Source of the DNA: Scatophagus argus
Taxonomy: Eukaryota > Chordata > Actinopteri > Scatophagidae
Length of the DNA stretch: 64,000 bases
Direction of reading: 5' to 3'
Assembly (NCBI RefSeq): GCF_020382885.2
Contig: NC_058516.1
Location: forward strand, 12,068,902-12,132,901
Both the position numbers and the translations under genes were made by a program. Below are positions 23,501-35,394 of this stretch, piece by piece; position 1 is the first letter of the stretch, and each line of letters begins with the position of its first letter. The notes under the pieces are model-generated. The model worked only from the letters and a program-made list of their open reading frames with translations. It was not told where the DNA came from and searched no databases.

Positions 23501-26390
23501 GAGCTCTGCAATAGCTGAGGCAGGCACGAGTCATTTTACAGCAACATATTCCAGAAACCCTCCAATCACATTTGCTCATGACCTCCCTCACGGGAGACAG
23601 TCCACATACACCTTCAGTGCTCATTCACTCTGCGCACAAACAGCATTAAGCTCCACAACCTGACTGCTACACTGCTGCCTGCTTGTCAGACATTTAACTA
23701 CATCCACCTCCCCAGCTCCAAAAAAATCCTCAAGGCGTATATGTTGCAATAAAATCAAGTTAAAATTATGATGAATGTCGTGACTTTCAGCGTTAAATCC
23801 CAAAGAAGCTCTTGTATTTCATCATGCTGTACCTTTATATATTCCATTCCATCCTCTGTGGACCTCCCCGCTGGCAGAGATTTCCTCCAGGTGAGCTCCC
23901 TGGTCTGAAGTCAGATAAACCAGAGTGTTTTCTCTCAATTTGAGTCTGTCTAGAGTCTCTATGATCTGACCTGAGAACAGACACAATACATACATACATC
24001 ATTTTTGGTTTTTTTTACTTTTTTTTGGGTTCTGTACTCCAAGATGAAAATGAAATGAAACAAAGTCTTTTTTGATTCTGCCTCACAGCCCACACAGTAT
24101 ATAAACTGAAAAAATATTGGTAATTATAACTTTCTTTTCTTGACTGGGAAAACTGCAAGTGTAATGTCTTTAAAAAAAAAATAGAATTTCCCCTTGGGGA
24201 TAAATAAAGGAATTCTGATTCTGATCCAAATCCAAGAACATTATTTTGTGTAAAAATGCATTCTACAGTGGAAGATACAGATGAAGATAATATGAGGCTT
24301 CAACAAATTGAGTCAATGATATAGGTCTTCTAAAGTCTTCTCACCACATAGGTAGTGATGACTTACACCTGAGGAATAAAATCCAATGTTTCTGTCCCCA
24401 TCCCGGAAGCCAGTATTGAAATAAATTACAATGCTGTACCACTAATCCCTACAAAATCTCCAACTGTTTTAAAATCAAACCATAATTGCCAAAACTGTAT
24501 CTTGGACATCTCTGGTCATATCTGTTTTTGCACAGACCCAAACAATGAACGTATCCTACTAACAAGCATTCTGTGCGTGTGTCAAAGCTATATATGTATT
24601 ATTACTCCATGTCATAGAAGTGCATTGTTGTAGAAATGAAGTTCTTATTTAAAACGCATAATCAATCAATAATCAATAGAACACCAAACGTGTATTAACC
24701 TCCACTGAAAATAATCCCTGTATTGCCTGATTAAAAACTACAGCAGCCAGATGTTTTAAGAAATTAATCATCCTTTTTCGTTGTTTTGTTTCAAAATGAA
24801 AAATTCTTGTCTTCAGTAGGAAGTCAAAAGCAGGAAAGTCAGTAAATGTTGAAAGACAGACTAACACAACGTCAGTGTTGGTCTCGTCATGGGATTTGCT
24901 GACAATCACAAAAACACCAGAATTATCCTTTAAATAAGGTCAACTCTGCTGACCTACCTACGCTCCAGTCCACTTCGTGGACAGCGTCTCCATAGATGCC
25001 GTGACGGCTTGTTCCTCTGAATGCTGCTGAAGCAAATATGCCTGTGTGGACTTGGAGGAAAGAGAAAAACAGCAGGAAAGGCCTTGCTGAGTTCCTGTAA
25101 AAACAGAGTGCACAGTTTAATTATCAGCATTCAAATGAACATTGTTTAATAAATAAGGTGCTTTATCAGTTTTATCTTATTGTAATGACACACTTTTTAT
25201 TTGTCTCTAACAGTTATGTTAGTTATTGCCACCAATGTGATGAAAAAAAGATTATATTTCCATTTCTTATTGAAATAAAGACACTGTATCTCAAAATAAT
25301 GACATAGTAAATCAAAGTAATGAGAAACCTACTCAAAGTACTAATTATTTTATTTTGATTTGTCATTTTGAAATAAACAAGGTTTCAAATTATGTCTTTT
25401 TTTCATCATAATGGCAGACAATAGCACACACAAAGGGCTTCTATACAAGCTTTTGTCTTTATAATGAAACATGAGTGTAATAGAAAACATGTAGAAAGAA
25501 GTCATTAAACAAGACCACCGACAAGACTGACGGTCTTCTGATTCACGTGGATCAGGGAGGCTGATAGGTACCTCTCAATGAAGTCCAGTGCCTCATGAGT
25601 CATCCTCTGTGTCAGGTTTTCAGATGTGAATGGCTGTTCCACAACTCTGTGGTTCCTCATGAGAACACAGTTGAAGTACGGGATGATCATGATGAATCCT
25701 GCTATCAAACCAGTGACCACGACCAGCAGAAACAGCAGGCTCAGAATCAACCCTCTGCTGATGGTGATGATGTTGCTGTAGTGTAACAAGACTGCAGTGA
25801 TCAACAAAATGCCCATTGTCCTATATGGTAAATATTTATGAATCTGGAACACAGTGCCGCGTCCAGGCTGGCAGTCCCGTATGTTGGTCAAGGGGATACC
25901 AAAGAAATAATCAAAGCCGTGGTTGTTGGGGTGGTGGCAATGGTCGTCATTGCTCTTACAGTTGAGTCCTAGGTGCCATTTCCCTGTGAACGAGAGGAAA
26001 TTTACAAGAGACAAAAAAATGAAAATATTGTAGTGAAACTATAAAAAGAGACCTATGAATGCCATGAAAATGTCATTTAAGAAAAGATTTTTAATTGCTA
26101 CAAGGAGCCAAAGTCCTACATAACAGCTGGGCTAGCTACACTACATTAATTCAATTCAATTCAATTCAATTCAATTTATTTATATAACACCTTATACAAT
26201 CAAAATTGTCTCTAGATGCTTTACAGAGACCCAGAGCCTGAACCCCAGAGCAAGCAGACAGTGGCAAGGAAAAACTCCCTTTTAACAGGAAGAAACCTTG
26301 AGCAGGACCTGGCTCACAAGGGAGAACTATCCTGCTGATAGTCAGCCGGGTGACGGGTGGGGAAGAAAAGGTAAACAGGACAGAGAGGAT

Positions 26391-26426
<36 letters not shown>

Positions 26427-27730
26427 TACATGCAATAAACATCATAAATTACAAAGGACAAACATGACAGGTTGTTATAATTGGAATTCTGAAGACTATG
26501 TATTGTATGTATTTGTTTTTTAGCTGATTTGTTGTTTAAGTTAAGCATTACATTCATCTGGCACTTACAAAATATCACCCTGCTGGTGATGGAGCGAAAT
26601 TAAAGGTCAGCCCTTTGAGTCCGCAACCCCACCGTGTAACACATTCAAATGAATTACAAGCCTGCGTTTTTCATATTTACATATTTTTCTGCATGAACAA
26701 GGATTTATTCTCAAGCCTGACAATCACTCCTGAGTGGCTGGCATGATTGTTGCACCAATGGGATGCATTATACTGAACTGTCAAGTATTTGCCTAGTTTT
26801 ATCCAAAAACAGACACTTCCTATAAACTATAACACTGTTTAAAGTCCATGTGTAATAGTAAAAACTTAGTTCTTAATATTAATTTCTGGAAAGATATACA
26901 CTACATTTAGTGTATGATGAATATTTAAATGAATTTATCTGTAAATAGATACTTTTATTTCTACTTAATTACATTTATTGCCAGAATTACTATGGGTGAC
27001 TTTCACTTTTCCCAAAGTAATATTTTTGGGTACTTTTTACAACATCAAGCAGTAACAGAAAAATTTAACACCTTCCAAAATTAAGGATAATTGATACATA
27101 CCAATAAGAGCTGTTTCATAGCCTTGTTGTTTGACAATCTTAGCAAAGGTAACCTCTTGGCTGGGAAGACCTCCAGATGCTGCATTAAATATAAAAACAC
27201 CAACTCTGCCATCGCCAGCTATACCTGTTATAGAGGAAAATGAATGGAAAAAAAAAATCTTTTAAACCACTTTCAATTTTATTTGAAATAATAGAAATAA
27301 AATATCAACAATGTGACTGTGTTTAACAATTCTATTGTTTGTGAACTATCAACTGTCAACTCACACTGCGTCAGACCATAAAGATTTTTTTTATGTTAAT
27401 GGTGTCTTTGAACTAGCCTGATCGTATCGGGTATCGTCCAGTGAGAAACGCTGCCCTGCTGGGAGTGCAGAGGCTCGCTGCAGCAATGTGGTGGGTCAGC
27501 TTCACCCCTTCCTGTGCCAACTGGTCGATATTGGGGGTCCTGCAAATCAAAATTTGTCAGCAGTCACGGAGCATTCAGAGGGACAAATGGAATTCTTTTC
27601 AAAGTCCTTTTAATGCTGCTTAGAATTAAATTTAAAAGCAACTTGTCATCAACCAGGTGAAAACAGCTTGTGTTCACTTTAAAGGATCACTTGATAAGTA
27701 AATGATTATTATCATCGTTAATTGATGATT

Positions 27731-27761
<31 letters not shown>

Positions 27762-30700
27762 GGTTTCCAAGTCCCTTAAATATTCAATACCTCACTTTAC
27801 CTGAAAAATGTAAAAAATAATTGTTATAGTAGTAGGGTTATATTTTATATGAATAATTTGAATCTGAAAACTATCTAGTTACTTCAGTAGTCAAATGTAG
27901 TGGAGAAAAAGTACAATATTTGGGGGTTTCCATACTACTTTCGTACTAAAAGGCAGGTTTTCCTCACCACTGTTGCCAAGAGCTTGCTCATGGTGAAACA
28001 TTGGGTCTCTATATAATATGGTCTAGACCTACACTGGCCGTCTACACTGAGTCTGGTTCTACTCCAGGTTTCTGCCTGTTAAAAGGAAGTTTTTCCTTGC
28101 CACTGTTGCCAAATGCTTACACAGTTTTCACCTTTGGAGGCTGAAACTTACATTGGAGGTCAAGTGTGTTTTTGAAGGTGTGTGTTTGTATCCATGCCAG
28201 TTGGCTTAAAAGGGTGGCGTTACAATGATAGTGGCCTATCACAAAAAAAAGGTGAATCATTCTACTAATTTAATTTCATGTCTACTGGCAAAAAGGGATT
28301 GTGGCATGGTCAAACTTTGTAGAAAGATACAAACATACACACTCACACCATTTTATCATGTGAGATTATGTGTGTGTGTGTAAAATGTCTGAATGCATAC
28401 ACATACCTATTGCAGCTATTGCAAATTGCTCCTTGTTTCCAGAATCAATGTCACAGTCAGTCCACAAAATATACTGCTACTACTGAACAAAGGGGCCTGG
28501 TGAAAACTACTGACCTTTGTGAGAACTTCATTTCTTTCAAATGTCACAAACTAAATCCTACTCACCTTCACAATACAGTATTTGGGTGGAGACAGAAATC
28601 TCAGAGATATCTTCAGACCTCAACAAATAAAACCAAAACCATCTGACTGGACTGACATAATTACAGTGAAGAGAGAAAATATGTTTGTTTGTGATCTGCG
28701 TGAATCGACCCCTAACAAAGCTCATGACAGCGGTGGAAACATCCCTCAATGGTTACAGAACAGTGGTATTAACACCTCTAATCATGAAGCGCCTGAAGAG
28801 ACTGGTTTTGCAACGCATCAAGGCTGCTCTGCCACCCACCAGTATGCATACAGAACTAACAGGTCGACAGACAATACCATTTCCACCATAGTGTATTGGG
28901 CCACCTGGAACAGCAAGGAGTATATGCGTGTCTTCTGTTTATGGATAACGGCTCTGCGTTTAATACAATCTTAACCCAGCAGCAAAACATCTGCCTGTGG
29001 ATTAAGGACTTTTTCTGACAAAATAATCAGAAAAAAAAAACATAATCGAGTTCAGAAAAAAGCGGCATTTCCACATGCCATTGGACATCAACGGGGAGGG
29101 AGTTGGAAGGGGTTGACACAGCTTCGAATTTGGTTTGGAGTTTAACATAGTGATGGCTATGTTAAACTCCATTCCAAAAGTACACCCCCACTAATGTGCA
29201 ATATATTAGACTTTATGAATAACATCTATGTGCAATACTTAGATACTTGGTTTTCAACTGACTTCTTAACTGCATATGTTGGTAATAGTGTATGGTAAAT
29301 AATGAATGTGGGCTGTGTGAAGGATGAATACAGGTTTTTGTGTGAATGGAAAGAGAGCACTTATTTATTTTATAGCACTCTTTTTTATACTGAGCCCGAT
29401 TCTTGAGTTTTCATCTGAATTTTGTTGTATGTTCTGTACAATGACAATAAAGAATCTTATCTTATCCTACACAATAATGGAAACTGTTTAGCTTTAAACC
29501 ATTTGAAACTGGGGAAAATATAAGAGGAGTAGTAGCAGACTCAGTAACTTAATAGACAACAACCCGCCACAGCATGTATAACCTACTGCCACCTGGCAAG
29601 AGACACAGAAGCATCAGACTACAGAGCAGCTTCTTTCCTCAGACTGTGAGATTTCTCAATTCATCCTCAGCACTCCACCATAAAAATGACAAGTCAAGTC
29701 AATTTTATTTAAATACCCCAAAACCACAAATCATTGAGCCTCAGTGGGCTTTATAATCTGCACAATATTGACTTATTATTGAGTAATCCAAAGCATTTTG
29801 CTTTATGAGTGGCTTAAAGTACTACAACCTTCTGTTGTAAAACCCTGTGAAGACTGATAATTAAATGAACTTTGTACATTTTACGTTGAGAAAAAAGTTG
29901 CACAAAAAGTGAAGAATGGTTCTAGTAGTGGAGGGATCCTGAGCCTTTAATGGCCCTGCCTATTGCACTGATAGTGCTGCTGGATCCAGAACCCTCTCCA
30001 TGGCCCTGCCCAGATCCTGCTGCTCCTGCTCTACACTGTTCTCTCTATCCTCCCTCTCTCTCTCTCTCTCTTTCCTTTTTCTCTCTATCTCCCCCTCTCC
30101 TGCCTCTCTCCATCTCCCTGGCTCTCCTCTCCCCCCTCTCCCTCCCAGGCAGTCGCAGCCGAAGGCCGTCTACACTGAGTCTGGTTCTGCTCGAGGTTTC
30201 TGCCTGTTAAAAGGAAGTTTTTCCTCGTGTGCTTACTCAGTATGGGGTTTTGCCCTGGGACCTGTTTCTCTCTGATTCTCTTCTTCTTCTTTTTTTTTGA
30301 ATGTGTTGTTTACACACCTGTAAAGTGTCTTGAGATAACTGTGTTATGAATTGGCACTTTAAATAAAATTGAATTGAATTGAATAGAATAGTGTTACGTC
30401 TGGCTTGGCCATGCATTCATGGAAGAAAAAGCAGAAAAAGCACAAGTGTCACTGATTAGCAGTGATTATTGGTGGTGTTTTGGGGTTGAAGGTTGGTCCC
30501 ACTGGTGGGTGAGGATGCCTATCTGGAGGCATGAGCATCAGAGTTGTTAACAGTGTAGTTAGGTGACAAGAACTACAGTCAAAGGGATTTAGTCTCTCCA
30601 AACTGGAGAGGAAATGGGGTTGAAAGAAAGCAGGTAAAATAAAAAGAGAAAATGCAATGTTTAAAAGTATAGCTCTAGAAGTAGCAGCCAGTAGGGTTAC

Positions 30701-30960
30701 AGGTTTCTCCATTTGTGTCACATCATGTGGTCCATCTTCTTAACCCACAATAGTAAAACTATACTCAAGCAATCAAGCCCCACAGAGAAAACAGTGATCT
30801 ATTTTTACCTCAGTGTCGTATTGCCATAGCAGCCCAGGTCTCCAATTCCTAAGTCATCCACCATCATCAGGACAAAATTGGGCTTGCTGCTATCCTGAAG
30901 AGCCAAACAGCCGATTTTCAAAAGCAGCAGCAGAGGAGATGGTAGCCACGTTGACTTCAT
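20183..30960 (-). CDS. sts: Steroid sulfatase-type arylsulfatase, nine coding exons
   Basis: This is a complete sulfatase gene on the minus strand: nine exons, 572 codons (human STS is 583). STS removes sulfate from steroid sulfates in the ER membrane. Residues 1-22 form a signal peptide. Asp35, Asp36, Asp338 and Gln339 are the metal ligands. Cys75 in [12 protein letters not shown] is the residue converted to formylglycine. Arg79, Lys134, His136, His286 and Lys364 fill the remaining catalytic positions. Two hydrophobic segments at about 184-205 and 211-233 form the membrane hairpin typical of STS and its ARSD/E/F/H relatives. Possible N-glycosylation sites are Asn47 and Asn255. The [10 protein letters not shown] and STNWEGG segments and the neighbours pnpla4 and anos1 favour sts over arsh. 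Sulfatase identity is certain; the exact orthologue is probable. Confidence 0.93.
20726..20847 (-). CDS. sts: sts coding exon 8
   Basis: Between tctgcag and gtaagt. It codes [14 protein letters not shown] and [19 protein letters not shown], the conserved C-terminal sulfatase subdomain. Confidence 0.93.
21593..21752 (-). CDS. sts: sts coding exon 7, with tandem acceptor
   Basis: Codes [20 protein letters not shown] with Lys364 and [10 protein letters not shown]. The acceptor reads gagcagcag, so splicing can occur after either CAG. The upstream choice (exon from 21752) gives the same spacing to the catalytic lysine as in human STS. The downstream choice (exon from 21749) omits one alanine. The exon ends before gtgagg. 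Confidence 0.92.
22690..22900 (-). mobile_element. LINE 3' end fragment
   Basis: The minus strand codes the frame-broken C-terminus of a LINE polyprotein ([20 protein letters not shown]) followed by ggatggatggt-like repeats. It is GC-richer than its surroundings, in an sts intron. Confidence 0.6.
22905..23252 (-). repeat. (TTGAA)-tailed dispersed repeat, subtype B
   Basis: Minus-strand copy with attgtctctagatgctttac, the core aaaaactcccttttaacagg, and an (AG)n run near 23160. The outer end is ggttgttataattggaattc, also found in the copies at 26146 and 35395. Confidence 0.85.
23833..23970 (-). CDS. sts: sts coding exon 6
   Basis: Between gttctcag and gtacag. It codes [17 protein letters not shown], with the second pair of metal ligands Asp338 and Gln339, then NGIYK. 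Confidence 0.93.
24165..24232 (+). repeat. LINE 3' tail (TTCTGA)n
   Basis: tttccccttggggataaata followed by ggaattctgattctgatc. The same 3' signature occurs at 42215-42250, 53045 and 56522, marking ends of LINE copies otherwise lost. Confidence 0.6.
24958..25094 (-). CDS. sts: sts coding exon 5
   Basis: Between tttttacag and gtaggt. It codes [18 protein letters not shown], with His286 as the catalytic histidine, and ends [16 protein letters not shown]. Phases fit (1 + 135 + 1 bases). Confidence 0.93.
25572..25983 (-). CDS. sts: sts coding exon 4, with membrane hairpin
   Basis: The longest exon, 412 bases, between gttcacag and gtacct. It codes KWHLG (Lys134, His136), then NHGFDYFFG, a cysteine-containing loop, two hydrophobic segments at about 184-205 and 211-233 that form the ER-membrane hairpin, and the NLTQR glycosylation site at Asn255. 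Confidence 0.94.
26146..26535 (-). repeat. (TTGAA)-tailed dispersed repeat, subtype B
   Basis: Full copy with a seven-unit (AATTC)n tail at 26146-26175, the shared core, a long (GA)n at 26393-26423 and the outer end through tttttagctga, which it shares with the copy at 35395-35822. Confidence 0.88.
27102..27224 (-). CDS. sts: sts coding exon 3
   Basis: Between ataacag and gtatgt. It codes [17 protein letters not shown] and [18 protein letters not shown], the conserved block leading to the catalytic KWH motif. Phases fit on both sides (2 + 120 + 1 bases). Confidence 0.93.
27418..27539 (-). CDS. sts: sts coding exon 2, with formylglycine site
   Basis: Codes [17 protein letters not shown] and then [12 protein letters not shown], the sulfatase signature with Cys75 and Arg79. 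It ends CGA TCA G. The following intron starts with GC (CAG then gctagt), not GT, and the reading frame allows no nearby GT donor. Confidence 0.92.
27736..27761 (+). repeat. Poly(A) run of 26
   Basis: An uninterrupted run of 26 A in an sts intron. Its length is likely to vary and to be error-prone in sequencing. No retroposed gene sequence is seen before it. Confidence 0.9.
27945..28135 (+). repeat. Two tandem partial dispersed repeats (C then A)
   Basis: 27945-28028 matches subtype C (aaaggcaggttttcctcacc...ggtctagacct). It is followed directly by subtype A (ggccgtctacactgagtctg ... aaaaggaagtttttccttgc). This is a head-to-tail junction of two subtypes, both missing their tails. Confidence 0.7.
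28620..29700 (+). mobile_element. Degenerate CR1/L2-like LINE fragments
   Basis: Frame-broken pieces resemble reverse transcriptase: [18 protein letters not shown], then [15 protein letters not shown], and later [20 protein letters not shown] with VRFLN. In between, 29430-29465 has the 3' end gacaataaagaatcttatct. A 14-base perfect hairpin lies at 29137-29170. Several deletions are evident. Confidence 0.65.
29801..30385 (+). repeat. (TTGAA)-tailed dispersed repeat, subtype A, longest copy
   Basis: The longest subtype A copy: a 5' segment at 29801-29925 shared with 18990-19112, a CT-rich middle, the core aaaaggaagtttttcctcg near 30210, and a tail ending gaattgaattgaat. It is the best template for defining the family. 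Confidence 0.88.
30809..30960 (-). CDS. sts: sts coding exon 1
   Basis: Starts at ATG (complement of 30958-30960). It codes a leucine-rich signal peptide and then [16 protein letters not shown] with metal ligands Asp35 and Asp36. It ends AG before gtaaaa. An acceptor tttctcctag ends at 30979, so 18 bases of 5' UTR precede the ATG in this exon. Confidence 0.93.
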
Positions 30961-31252
30961 GTTTTCAGAGCACAAACACTAGGAGAAATCACACCAAATG
31001 TTCAGTTGATGTATTTTATAATATTTATTTTCTTAGAGCAGCCAATATCTTCCGCATATCCTGGAATTTCGTTTTTTTTCACATTATTGACTTATATATC
31101 TTTACCTTATTGTACATATTGGCTAATAAACATATGGACATGACCTTGGACATGGCCCAACTTAAAGTGAAAAAATCTCAATTAGCAATACATGGTAATG
31201 AACTATACTGCTGTGCCAAATGTTCTTTTAGTACGATGTTTGTTAACGATGC

Positions 31253-31510
31253 TTAAGTATCCTTTTTATTAAACAGTGGAGAGGAAAAACTGCCTTTTAG
31301 AAGGCAGAAACCTCTGAGCGGACCCTGGCTCAAGATGGGCAGCCATCTGCCTTGACCGGTTGGGTTGAAAGAGAGAGAGAGAGCAGGAGAGAGAGAGAGA
31401 GAGAGAGAGAGATAGATACACAAAGAGAGAGAGGGAGAGGGAGAGAGAGAGAGAGATAGATAGACAAAGAGAGAGAGGGAGAGGGGGGTGGGGTGTGAGA
31501 GAAGGAGCAC
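31253..31510 (-). repeat. Dispersed repeat subtype C with long (GA)n
   Basis: Core aaaaactgccttttagaagg, then ctcaagatgggcagccatct, then an interrupted (GA)n of about 125 bases at 31371-31497. It has no TTGAA tail. Confidence 0.8.
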
Positions 31511-31959
31511 ACAAGCAGAGATGCATAGCAGCAGTAATAATACTAGAAATATTGGAACTTTAGATAATGATAATGGAGTATACAGGAGATACTATGGTGA
31601 TTATGATAGCAATATTAGTAACAGTAATAATAATATAGAATGTATGTCCAAACAATGTCCAACTACACACTCAGCAAATGTATAAATAAATAACGAATCC
31701 ACTATCCAGTGCTGCAACATAAGTGTAAGGACATTTACCAAAGTGTACTTAGTTATCATTGGGAAGTTGTTATGCTTTACTTGAATATTTCTTCTACAAT
31801 TCAGAGGAAAATATAAACCTGATGAATTATATTCCTAATTCCATTTATTTCAAACTTGTAGATACTAGTCACACAATAAACATTTCATCAGTTTATAAAC
31901 AGTACATATTAATAACTAAATATACTGACACATTTTACTTGGATGATACTAGTATGTAA

Positions 31960-34435
31960 AAAATACATTGTATGCACTGTGTGCTCTATTAAATAATAAC
32001 AATTAAAACGAGCCCCTTCACAATCAACTGCAACATTTAAATGTAGGTCACACAATAATACATCAATAATCCATCAACATATTACATAATAAATATTCTT
32101 AAAGTCGCATTATAAATGAGTTTACTTTAGTGGACAGTAGATTTTACTGTGAAGAATACGTTTTGTACGACTAGAAGTAATGGAGTATATATTACAGTGC
32201 AGTACTCATATTATCAGTCAGTCAAATGATACGGTATTCTACAAATAAATCTCGGACTGAAAGACTGAAACAGTTTTATTTGGATTTCGACTTATTAAGA
32301 GTATATAATAACTGATCACGGAATCTCAGAAGCTCCGCGACGTCATATGCATGAACGACTTTCATTATGTTTTACACTTACCTTCTGTTCTTGTATGAGG
32401 ACAACGCAAATAATTCAAACTTTTTCCGGAACAGTAAGGTAATATGTGTGTAAAGTCCATAAACGGAGTCGCAAAATCTCGCGATATCAGCTTCACGAAA
32501 ACGGAGTAGATCTTTTTTCTTTTGGCCCTCAAAATGGCAAACGGGTACGTCCAGGGCGTTTGTTCGCTACGATTGGTCTGGACAAAGTTTCGCAGTCTTT
32601 GCTATGAATTGATGGACATTATTTCACGCTTATTAACTATTCGTAACTTCCCTTCGCCTTCCTGGGACAAATATATATATACAGAGGTTCACTTCCGGTC
32701 ATGAGTGTCAAAACAAAAGAGAGACACAAAAAGAGACAAAAGGGTACACAGCTTGATTATGTCTGTGCAAAGTTTCCATGTACACCTTACCTTATATATG
32801 TATATATATGTATATATCTATATGTATATATATATATATAACATGCAGTGAAACACACAGCAGTTGGCTGCCTCCTGCACCTTAACCCTTAAACCCTTAA
32901 AATTGTTCTACATTGTTTTTGCTTAAAAGCATGTCAATAAAAAAATGAAATAATAAATTATATTCCTGTACAATTTTGGATGAGTATAACTTATCCAAAT
33001 GTGGTTTTGAATGCTGCATTAAAACTCCTCACAAGATCCACTGAGATTATGCATAAAACTCCAAAACTAAGATTATTATGTAATTTTACCATCTCTACAT
33101 TGATTGCATTAACATTCTTGAGTGTAAGATTTTAATGAACAGGAACGGATGAAGTTGGCTCCTGACTATATTTTTGTTTAAACACAGTTTAGCCTAAATG
33201 CAGGCTGTATGGTGCAGGTCAAAGCTAAAAACCACCACGATACCTGACGAAAACAATTCAGTAGAGCAGTTTGTGGTAACTGCAAAAAGCCATAATCTTT
33301 AAATAATCTGCATACACAATACGCATAATATGCAGGAATATCCTTAAAACAACAACAACAAAAATATAGACTCATGCAAAAATAATCTCCCCCAATCATC
33401 ACTTGATAGACAGTGTGATATCAAGATATATATATATATATTATATATATCTACTATATATATGCAGATAGTATATATATATACTACGGCCATTTTTGGT
33501 TGGTGTCAATTTGATGACGGCTCACTAATCAACTATCTTTCCCCAGAATTACTTTATGGCATGTTTACAAATAGCAACTGACAACACATGAAGTTACATT
33601 CCACTTTCCACTAAAATAATGTTCCAGTGGCTGGTGTTGTTTTTTCACACACACATTAAAGATTTAATATATATTGAGATACTCATTTATATAACATATT
33701 GCTTGTAGTTAACTTTGTAATTTCTCTCACTGGAAGTTGTCATACAATCTTTTCCTAGTTTTTAAATGTGTGTTAGTTATCTCCGCACATCATGTTATAC
33801 AACCACCACAATTGTAAACTGCTGTAGCTTTTCAAATTAATTTTCAAATTCATGGTCGTGTCACACTCAGCCTCTGCTTGCTTTCAATCCACGCAACTAC
33901 CAGATGTCCTTGCTTTTGATGCTTTTTTCTTTCCCTGCACCTGATGTGCTCTGATGAATTTAAGAAGCAGTGGAAGCGTGGAGAAATACTGGCATCTGTT
34001 GTTTGGGTCAAACATTGCAGAATCTACACATGAATCATTTTCAATTTCAACAACATATTACCTCAGTAGAGATTATCCCAACTCAAAAAAAAATAAATAA
34101 AAAAATAAAAATAGATTAAGAAATTGAGATTTAACCTCATCAGTTCAGTGTTATTTATTTTATGCAACACTCCCTATATTGCTGTTCTCCAGTAGCCTGT
34201 ACCTTTTGGTACTGGTAATTAAATTTGACTGGTGCAAGCAATCTCTGCAAGAAAAAAAAAAAAAAATTATAAGTGCTGTGCTGAAGTTATTGGACCACCT
34301 CCTACTACATAATTTCACTACATTGGGACCCATAAAAGAGAGTCAGCAAACACAAATGCATTACCAAGTGTTGCGACTTATGTTGTGTTGCTTGAAATTA
34401 CTATGCACAAAAATAGTCATTTCAGGCCACTAGGT
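31960..34435. other. Intergenic, AT microsatellites, no gene seen
   Basis: Apart from the candidate sts promoter at 32.3-32.7 kb it holds (AT)-rich runs at 32787-32840 and 33423-33482 and poly(A)-like stretches near 34085 and 34250. I recognise no exon. Confidence 0.5.
32320..32720 (-). promoter_or_regulatory. Candidate sts promoter and 5' UTR exon
   Basis: Read on the minus strand, a strong donor (AACAGAAG then gtaagtg) sits at 32382/32381, and a matching acceptor lies just before the sts start codon at 30979. This predicts a non-coding first exon ending at 32382. The region has scattered CpGs in an AT-rich setting and contains a near-palindrome tctcgcgata at 32477-32486, close to the TCTCGCGAGA core-promoter element known from vertebrate housekeeping genes. 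The promoter role is inferred. Confidence 0.45.
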
Positions 34436-34570
34436 TAGAGAAGCGGCTTGGGTGTGGTTGAGTGATTAATGCCCCCCCCCCCATTAGCTGGCTGATGTGC
34501 CCTTGAGTGAGGCACTTAACCCCCAGTTTGCTCCCCTGGGCAAAAATAAAGTTGTTCTTCTCTTCTTCTT
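34436..34570 (+). repeat. Diverged short repeat, related to 51945-52200
   Basis: Shares gagtgattaat, ggcacttaaccccc and a final aataaagttgttcttctctt with the better copy near 52 kb. The 5' tRNA-like part is missing. Confidence 0.55.
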
Positions 34571-35394
34571 AAATAGTGTTAGTACTAGTGCTTAATCAGA
34601 ATCAGTGCTAATTTTAGCAAGCTGAGCTGGTAAGTAAGACTGAACAAGAACTCGGCTGAATAGAGCACACAGTGCACACAATGTATTTTTTACATACTAG
34701 TATCATTCGAGTAGGAAGGAAAATCATCAGTGGGCAGCTGACTGAAATTTATTCAGTGAAGTTTATAAGGAAAACATTGTTCTGGAGCTTAGTTCTGAGC
34801 CTGTTCTGTAAATAGTTTTCTAAATAATAATAGTAACTTCTGATCAACCCATATCAATTTCAGACCAAGATGAACAGCTTCAGGTTAGTCCTATCCACTC
34901 TTTGATTAAGTACCAACCACTTCAAGTTTAAGCACTATCCATTTTGAGTACAGAACTGGATACAGATAATGGTGTACTCATCCACTGTTGTACTCACAGC
35001 TCCATTGTTGTCCAAAAACTATTAAAACCACATTATTGAGCCACACTGTTGCACTTCCTGACAGGTTCTTATTTTTTATTCTTATTTATTACCATGAACA
35101 CATACAATTATTTTGACTCAGCCTCACATGGACATTTGTGCTGCTACAAATACTCACCATAGAGCAACAAATGCAGATTATTCCACAAGTGAAAATATGT
35201 CACTTTGTCACTCAGATGATATCACGAAAAACCCCCACTTCTCACTCAATTAATGTGATTTTTTTTATTTCAAATTTAAATAACTTTGCTTTTGATAATG
35301 GAACAAAAACATAAAAGCAAACAACATCAACATAAAAAGCAACTCAACGCAATTTTGAAGTGGCACATATATGACCACTGCCCCTGAAGATCTT

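Noticed and set aside
25595..25786. Plus-strand 63-codon frame
   Set aside because: Antisense shadow of sts exon 4.
26146..26175. Regular AATTC units as a CRISPR-like array
   Set aside because: They are a simple repeat tail without spacers, in a vertebrate genome.
31253..31526. Overlapping open frames rich in Ser and Leu
   Set aside because: They are translations of a (GA)n run within a dispersed repeat, open only because the repeat has no stops.
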